A stretch of 64,000 bases of DNA from Sipunculus nudus. Taxonomy: Eukaryota; Annelida; Sipuncula; Golfingiida; Sipunculidae. A program made the position numbers and the translations under genes. Of this stretch, positions 62,701 through 64,000 are shown one piece after another; within the stretch, counting starts at the first letter, position 1, and every line of letters begins with the position of its first letter. The stretch lies in contig CM049318.1 of the NCBI GenBank assembly GCA_026874595.1, positions 59,804,250 to 59,868,249 of the forward strand, read 5' to 3'. Below the pieces are notes generated by a model, which worked only from the letters and a program-made list of their open reading frames with translations, did no database searches and was not told where the DNA came from.

Positions 62701-63445
62701 ACCCAAAAAATATATTGAAGTAGACTCTAATTAAAGTTACAAGACTTCAGAACTGTGGTCACAAATGGCACAAAGTATATTAACTGAAATCAACTTATAA
62801 AAAGGGTGTAACATTTTCCAGCTGGTTGGACACTTAAAAAAATTGTTTATATGGATTGTAATTTACATGCATGACAGCATTTTCACAGCTTATATTTTTA
62901 TATCCAGCTTGCTGGTCGATTTTTTGGGTTGTTGGATATAGCACACTTACTCAGAAAAGTTAATGACAGATTTTGATGAAATTTTTTAGAGGGTTTAAGT
63001 AACACCAAATGAACATTTCTTTAAATCATGGAGGTAACCTGGATCACATTGATATATTTTTAAGGATGCTTGACGATTGTGAGATAGGGCAAGTTGTATA
63101 TCTTGGCAGAGGGCCAGAGCTATTCACTGGTATTTAGGCTGCCTTTGTTCAAGAGGGTCCACCTGTAATCACACCATAGGATTGGTAAACAGTGACAGTT
63201 TTTCTGCGTAACATACATGGAAGTTTGATTGTTATGCTGGTGGTGGGATGTATGTGATCTCAGACTACATCTTTAATATTCTTTATATCTGTACTCAGAG
63301 ATATGGGGCAGTTGGACAAACTGGGCAGGTTGTTCTGTGACCTGTGGAACAGGAATACAATGGAAGTCTCGTCTTTGTGCCACTGGAAACAACTGTGTCG
63401 GTGAATCAAGAGTGTCACAGATGTGCAACATGGGATCCTGCCCAG
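33958..63445 (+). CDS. Secreted VWA and multi-TSP1 domain protein gene (3' end missing)
   Basis: Twenty-four exons from 38289 to 63445 join in frame, about 3.6 kb of coding sequence. Domain order: one TSP1, a VWA domain over three exons, then 20 TSP1 domains of one exon each. A candidate signal-peptide exon lies at 33958. The VWA domain has a complete MIDAS (DSSGS, a Thr in [11 protein letters not shown], and the Asp of VITDG), so it should bind a divalent ion and protein ligands. TSP1 modules carry WxxW (C-mannosylation) and CxxS/TC (O-fucosylation) motifs, six cysteines and basic strands. Such proteins act outside the cell in adhesion or matrix assembly. The architecture resembles coadhesin or hemicentin-like proteins of invertebrates, but no named orthologue can be assigned. 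The gene leaves the window in phase 1. Confidence 0.85.
34026..38288. other. Presumed intron(s); at least one exon not found
   Basis: A 4.3-kb stretch. Frame requires an exon that enters in phase 2 and leaves in phase 0. A locally GC-richer patch at 36039-36298 is open in one frame for 86 codons after a gcag acceptor, but in the wrong phase. Partial copies of the GCGGATCC element lie near 34876 and 37355-37474, and poly-G runs at 37167 and 37257. Confidence 0.45.
38289..38436 (+). CDS. VWA/TSP1 gene: TSP1 domain 1 (before VWA)
   Basis: A 148-bp exon after a ttcccag acceptor, with a gttagt donor. It encodes [19 protein letters not shown] and then [16 protein letters not shown], ending at LCSQ plus the first base of an Arg codon. 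It has the WxxW and CSSSCG signatures. Unlike every later TSP1 exon it enters in phase 0, marking it as the junction with a different 5' part. Confidence 0.85.
38480..39780. other. CpG-rich intronic tract
   Basis: About 1.3 kb unusually rich in CG dinucleotides and in CGTACG, GTCGTA and CCGTGCG words, inside an AT-rich intron. ORFs in it are short and show no domain. It may be an inserted element or a regulatory/unmethylated island; no inverted ends were found. Confidence 0.5.
40789..40910 (+). CDS. VWA/TSP1 gene: VWA domain exon 1
   Basis: A 122-bp exon between a ttcacag acceptor and a gtgaga donor, phase 1 in and phase 0 out. It encodes [20 protein letters not shown] then [19 protein letters not shown] is the first MIDAS loop (D-x-S-x-S), and the following helix is typical of VWA. 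Confidence 0.92.
41123..41170. repeat. 15-bp-arm stem-loop in VWA intron
   Basis: AGTCTCTCCAACAGA and TCTGTTGGAGGGACT are inverted copies with one mismatch, around an 18-base loop. It sits in a locally GC-rich patch. Function unknown. Confidence 0.75.
41711..41753. repeat. (AT)n microsatellite
   Basis: An AT dinucleotide run in the intron between VWA exons 1 and 2. Confidence 0.95.
41814..42027 (+). CDS. VWA/TSP1 gene: VWA domain exon 2
   Basis: A 214-bp exon after a ttccag acceptor, gtaact donor, phase 0 in and phase 1 out. It encodes [20 protein letters not shown], the central strand RVGLVKFS, and [14 protein letters not shown], whose Thr is the second MIDAS residue. Confidence 0.93.
42435..42665 (+). 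CDS. VWA/TSP1 gene: VWA domain exon 3
   Basis: A 231-bp exon between ttttag and gtaagt, phase 1 at both ends. It encodes [20 protein letters not shown], where the Asp of TDG is the third MIDAS residue, then [20 protein letters not shown] and the closing helix ending SQACEST. This completes a VWA domain of about 180 residues. Confidence 0.93.
42666..44373. other. Intron with dispersed-repeat sequence
   Basis: No missed TSP1 exon was found. The segment near 43520-43690 ('taaataatatccgattttat', 'ctcatgcataccttggttgg') matches 62190-62340, so it is a dispersed repeat in two introns of this gene. Confidence 0.5.
44374..44520 (+). CDS. VWA/TSP1 gene: TSP1 domain 2
   Basis: A 147-bp exon, phase 1 to phase 1, between gtgcag and gtaggt. 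It encodes [18 protein letters not shown] and [19 protein letters not shown], ending QCTG. It has a full WxxWxxW and CSTTCG, and all six cysteines. Confidence 0.92.
45380..45538 (+). CDS. VWA/TSP1 gene: TSP1 domain 3
   Basis: A 159-bp exon, phase 1 to 1, between tttcag and gtaaat. It encodes [20 protein letters not shown] and [20 protein letters not shown], ending SCIV. An extra Cys (WCDCS) precedes the usual first cysteine, an oddity within the set. Confidence 0.9.
46535..46681 (+). CDS. VWA/TSP1 gene: TSP1 domain 4
   Basis: A 147-bp exon, phase 1 to 1, between tttcag and gtaatg. It encodes [20 protein letters not shown], then [17 protein letters not shown] and ACE. WxxWxxW and CSVSCG are intact. 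Confidence 0.92.
47365..47508 (+). CDS. VWA/TSP1 gene: TSP1 domain 5
   Basis: A 144-bp exon, phase 1 to 1, between aacag and gtaggt. It encodes [20 protein letters not shown] and [20 protein letters not shown], ending PCL. The spacing between the last Trp and the first Cys is one residue shorter than in most other copies. Confidence 0.91.
47814..47954 (+). CDS. VWA/TSP1 gene: TSP1 domain 6
   Basis: A 141-bp exon, phase 1 to 1, between ctacag and gtgagt. It encodes [20 protein letters not shown] and [20 protein letters not shown], ending CE. Like domain 5 it has the short Trp-to-Cys spacing. Confidence 0.91.
47955..49164. other. Intron, no exon seen
   Basis: About 1.2 kb without a TSP1 signature. 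The stretch at about 48660-48960 shares phrases with 25600-25850 and may be a dispersed repeat. Confidence 0.45.
49165..49311 (+). CDS. VWA/TSP1 gene: TSP1 domain 7
   Basis: A 147-bp exon, phase 1 to 1, between tttcag and gtgagt. It encodes [20 protein letters not shown] and [20 protein letters not shown], ending TCI. The third Trp of WxxWxxW is replaced by Phe. Confidence 0.92.
49312..51181. repeat. Intron made largely of dispersed repeats
   Basis: It holds a GACCCATGGGTCCTTTGT end signature near 49751 and GACCCATGGGTCCCTTGTTC near 50348. A GACTCGG-rich repeat lies at about 50540-50640. A 'gggcttgacattaacagttg' repeat with alternating 'gcaagttaaaat' phrases lies at about 50740-50980. No missed exon was found. 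Confidence 0.6.
51182..51328 (+). CDS. VWA/TSP1 gene: TSP1 domain 8
   Basis: A 147-bp exon, phase 1 to 1, between cacacag and gtaggt. It encodes [20 protein letters not shown] and [20 protein letters not shown], ending ECI. It is the last clearly distinct domain before the near-identical block. Confidence 0.92.
   Translation, partial: AYGVLGLTGGRVLSPVGMANNCACVLVLQEQHVLVKIGQLGPATLESV
51632..51775 (+). CDS. TSP1 domain 9 (array copy 1)
   Basis: 144 bp, phase 1 to 1. It encodes [20 protein letters not shown] then [20 protein letters not shown], ending QCI. It is the most diverged member of the array (KTRYRN, SSQVNEC), as expected for an array edge. WxxWxxW and CSASCG are intact. Confidence 0.93.
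   Translation, partial: DSGHYGSHGQDVQPHVVVVKKPGIGTVMEAIVKERAPRLMNVILNSV
52279..52422 (+). CDS. TSP1 domain 10 (array copy 2)
   Basis: 144 bp, phase 1 to 1, between cttcag and gtaagg. It encodes the array consensus [40 protein letters not shown], and CNTQQCF. Confidence 0.94.
53323..53466 (+). CDS. TSP1 domain 11 (array copy 3)
   Basis: 144 bp, phase 1 to 1. Array consensus, but [11 protein letters not shown] replaces [11 protein letters not shown] and the end is CNTQQCI, as in copy 1. Upstream intron ends in gtgtttcag. Confidence 0.94.
54222..54365 (+). CDS. TSP1 domain 12 (array copy 4)
   Basis: 144 bp, phase 1 to 1. Array consensus with [16 protein letters not shown] and CNTQQCF. Its upstream intron resembles that of copy 3 for several hundred bases. 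Confidence 0.94.
54657..55115 (+). repeat. Dispersed repeat family R2, copy 3 (intron insertion)
   Basis: Matches 29634-30115 along its length, with 'gaaggatgtgtgaaattg', 'ttatcaacaacatgtttg', 'ggtgatatccacgttttcta' and 'tttataaaggtcagataggtg'. It sits only in the intron between array copies 4 and 5, which explains that intron's greater length. Confidence 0.75.
55796..55939 (+). CDS. TSP1 domain 13 (array copy 5)
   Basis: 144 bp, phase 1 to 1. Array consensus with [15 protein letters not shown] in place of GESSEVQ, a change shared with copies 6 and 7. Confidence 0.94.
56579..56722 (+). CDS. TSP1 domain 14 (array copy 6)
   Basis: 144 bp, phase 1 to 1, starting GTCAGTGGGCTTTATGGCAG. It encodes [16 protein letters not shown], with Glu where most copies have Asp. 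The following intron is almost the same as that after copy 7. Confidence 0.94.
57272..57415 (+). CDS. TSP1 domain 15 (array copy 7)
   Basis: 144 bp, phase 1 to 1. It shares the [16 protein letters not shown] variant with copy 6, and its exon plus intron repeats the copy-6 unit 693 bp downstream. This is a very recent duplication. Confidence 0.94.
57982..58125 (+). CDS. TSP1 domain 16 (array copy 8)
   Basis: 144 bp, phase 1 to 1. Same upstream intron as copy 7, but the exon encodes [16 protein letters not shown], so its 3' half differs from copies 6 and 7. The change of affinity inside the exon suggests conversion or a crossover. Confidence 0.94.
59045..59188 (+). CDS. TSP1 domain 17 (array copy 9)
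   Basis: 144 bp, phase 1 to 1. It encodes [20 protein letters not shown] and [12 protein letters not shown]. The Thr in QRTRY and the Leu in TELQ differ from the consensus; TELQ is shared with copy 10. Confidence 0.94.
59802..59945 (+). CDS. TSP1 domain 18 (array copy 10)
   Basis: 144 bp, phase 1 to 1, acceptor aatttag and donor gtgagt, unlike the gtaag donors of most neighbours. It encodes [20 protein letters not shown], ending QCF. Confidence 0.94.
60694..60837 (+). CDS. TSP1 domain 19 (array copy 11)
   Basis: 144 bp, phase 1 to 1. It encodes [16 protein letters not shown] and CNTQQCL, sharing the NCLGE variant with copy 3. Its upstream intron is unlike the others, marking the array's right edge. 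Confidence 0.94.
61404..61819. mobile_element. MITE with TA target-site duplication (Tc1/mariner-like)
   Basis: A 416-bp element starts CTGTGGTTGGCTTTTTG and ends ATGAAGCCAACCACAG; the outer 12 or more bases are inverted copies. Both ends are flanked by TA, the target used by Tc1/mariner-type transposases. It has no transposase ORF. A diverged relative starts at 28824. Confidence 0.75.
61924..62073 (+). CDS. VWA/TSP1 gene: TSP1 domain 20
   Basis: A 150-bp exon, phase 1 to 1, between ttacag and gtgagt. It encodes [20 protein letters not shown] and [20 protein letters not shown], ending TCE. It is distinct from the array, with WxxWxxW and CSRSCG intact. Confidence 0.92.
62074..63298. other. 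Intron with a dispersed repeat
   Basis: A (CTGT)-rich run near 62135-62200, followed by sequence matching 43540-43690. No missed exon seen. Confidence 0.5.
63299..63445 (+). CDS. VWA/TSP1 gene: TSP1 domain 21 (last in window)
   Basis: A 147-bp exon, phase 1 to 1, between actcag and gtacag. It encodes [20 protein letters not shown] and [20 protein letters not shown], ending SCP. The gene continues beyond the window because no stop codon or terminal domain has been reached. Confidence 0.92.
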
Positions 63446-63585
63446 GTACAGATACTAGGTTTTATCCAAGGGTTTCAAAAGTGTTCATATATATATATAT
63501 ATAGATAATAGATAAGTGGGAGGCTTTTTTTGGTACAAATGTATTTGTTAAAAATCAATTTTGAGAGCTCATTACATTGAATACA

Positions 63586-63600
63586 GTATGTATATATATA

Positions 63601-63641
<41 letters not shown>
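63586..63641. repeat. (AT)n microsatellite
   Basis: An AT run interrupted once by TTT. It lies in the intron after TSP1 domain 21. Confidence 0.9.
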
Positions 63642-63642
<1 letters not shown>

Positions 63643-64000
63643 ATCCCTATAGTTGAATAAAACATTCTTTCTCATCTTCTTGTGAGATAAATGTGTAAAG
63701 AAAGAGAGAAAGTGTTCAGTTGATAAGGAAATGTTGTCATTTTAATTTTCATTAGATGGCTGTGTAGCTAATACTTCCTTCATGATCATAACTTAACAGG
63801 TCGCAAAGCTGCATTTACATTTCCTATACAGCAAGAATAAAAGTTTATGCCATGACTTAGCTATATTATCATCTAAATTCTTGTTTTCCTCAAACGGGTT
63901 TTCATAGGTACAAAAAAGAGGCAATTCTTCATGGATGAACATCAAATTTACCATTTTAAAAGTTTGGATATATTCATTGTATATACTTCTTTAAATTTAC

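Overview
The window is animal nuclear DNA: AT-rich, with short exons bounded by GT/AG splice sites, long introns, microsatellites and many decayed transposable elements. The gene families and the mobile-element style (tandem units with AGGTCA-like motifs, degenerate non-LTR elements, small inverted-repeat elements) suggest a bivalve or related mollusc. This is inference; nothing here fixes the species.

Layout. (1) About 1151-8951, plus strand: the 3' part of a TGF-beta superfamily ligand gene, six exons whose phases join without conflict. They encode part of the propeptide, a furin-type RPKR site and a seven-cysteine mature domain ending in CEC. The first exon(s) with the signal peptide lie upstream of the window. 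(2) About 9-33.9 kb: no convincing host gene. This stretch holds a decayed APE-type non-LTR retrotransposon (about 19.2-22.0 kb), two further LINE 3' fragments, several inverted-repeat elements, a SINE-like element with terminal inverted repeats, and dispersed repeats present in two or three copies. (3) About 33.96 kb to the right edge, plus strand: a large secreted or extracellular-matrix-type gene. It has a candidate signal-peptide exon, one TSP1 domain, a von Willebrand factor A domain with an intact MIDAS spread over three exons, then 20 more TSP1 domains, one per exon, still open at the edge.

The most striking feature is the inner block of eleven 144-bp TSP1 exons (51.6-60.8 kb). They encode almost the same 48 residues, and some flanking introns are nearly identical too, so recent unequal exchange or gene conversion is likely. 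Every exon from the last VWA exon onward begins and ends in phase 1, so exons can be gained, lost or skipped without breaking the frame.

The two genes look unrelated in function: a secreted growth factor, and a multi-adhesive matrix or surface protein of the coadhesin/hemicentin-like type. Exon coordinates were worked out by hand from splice consensus and frame continuity and have no transcript support.
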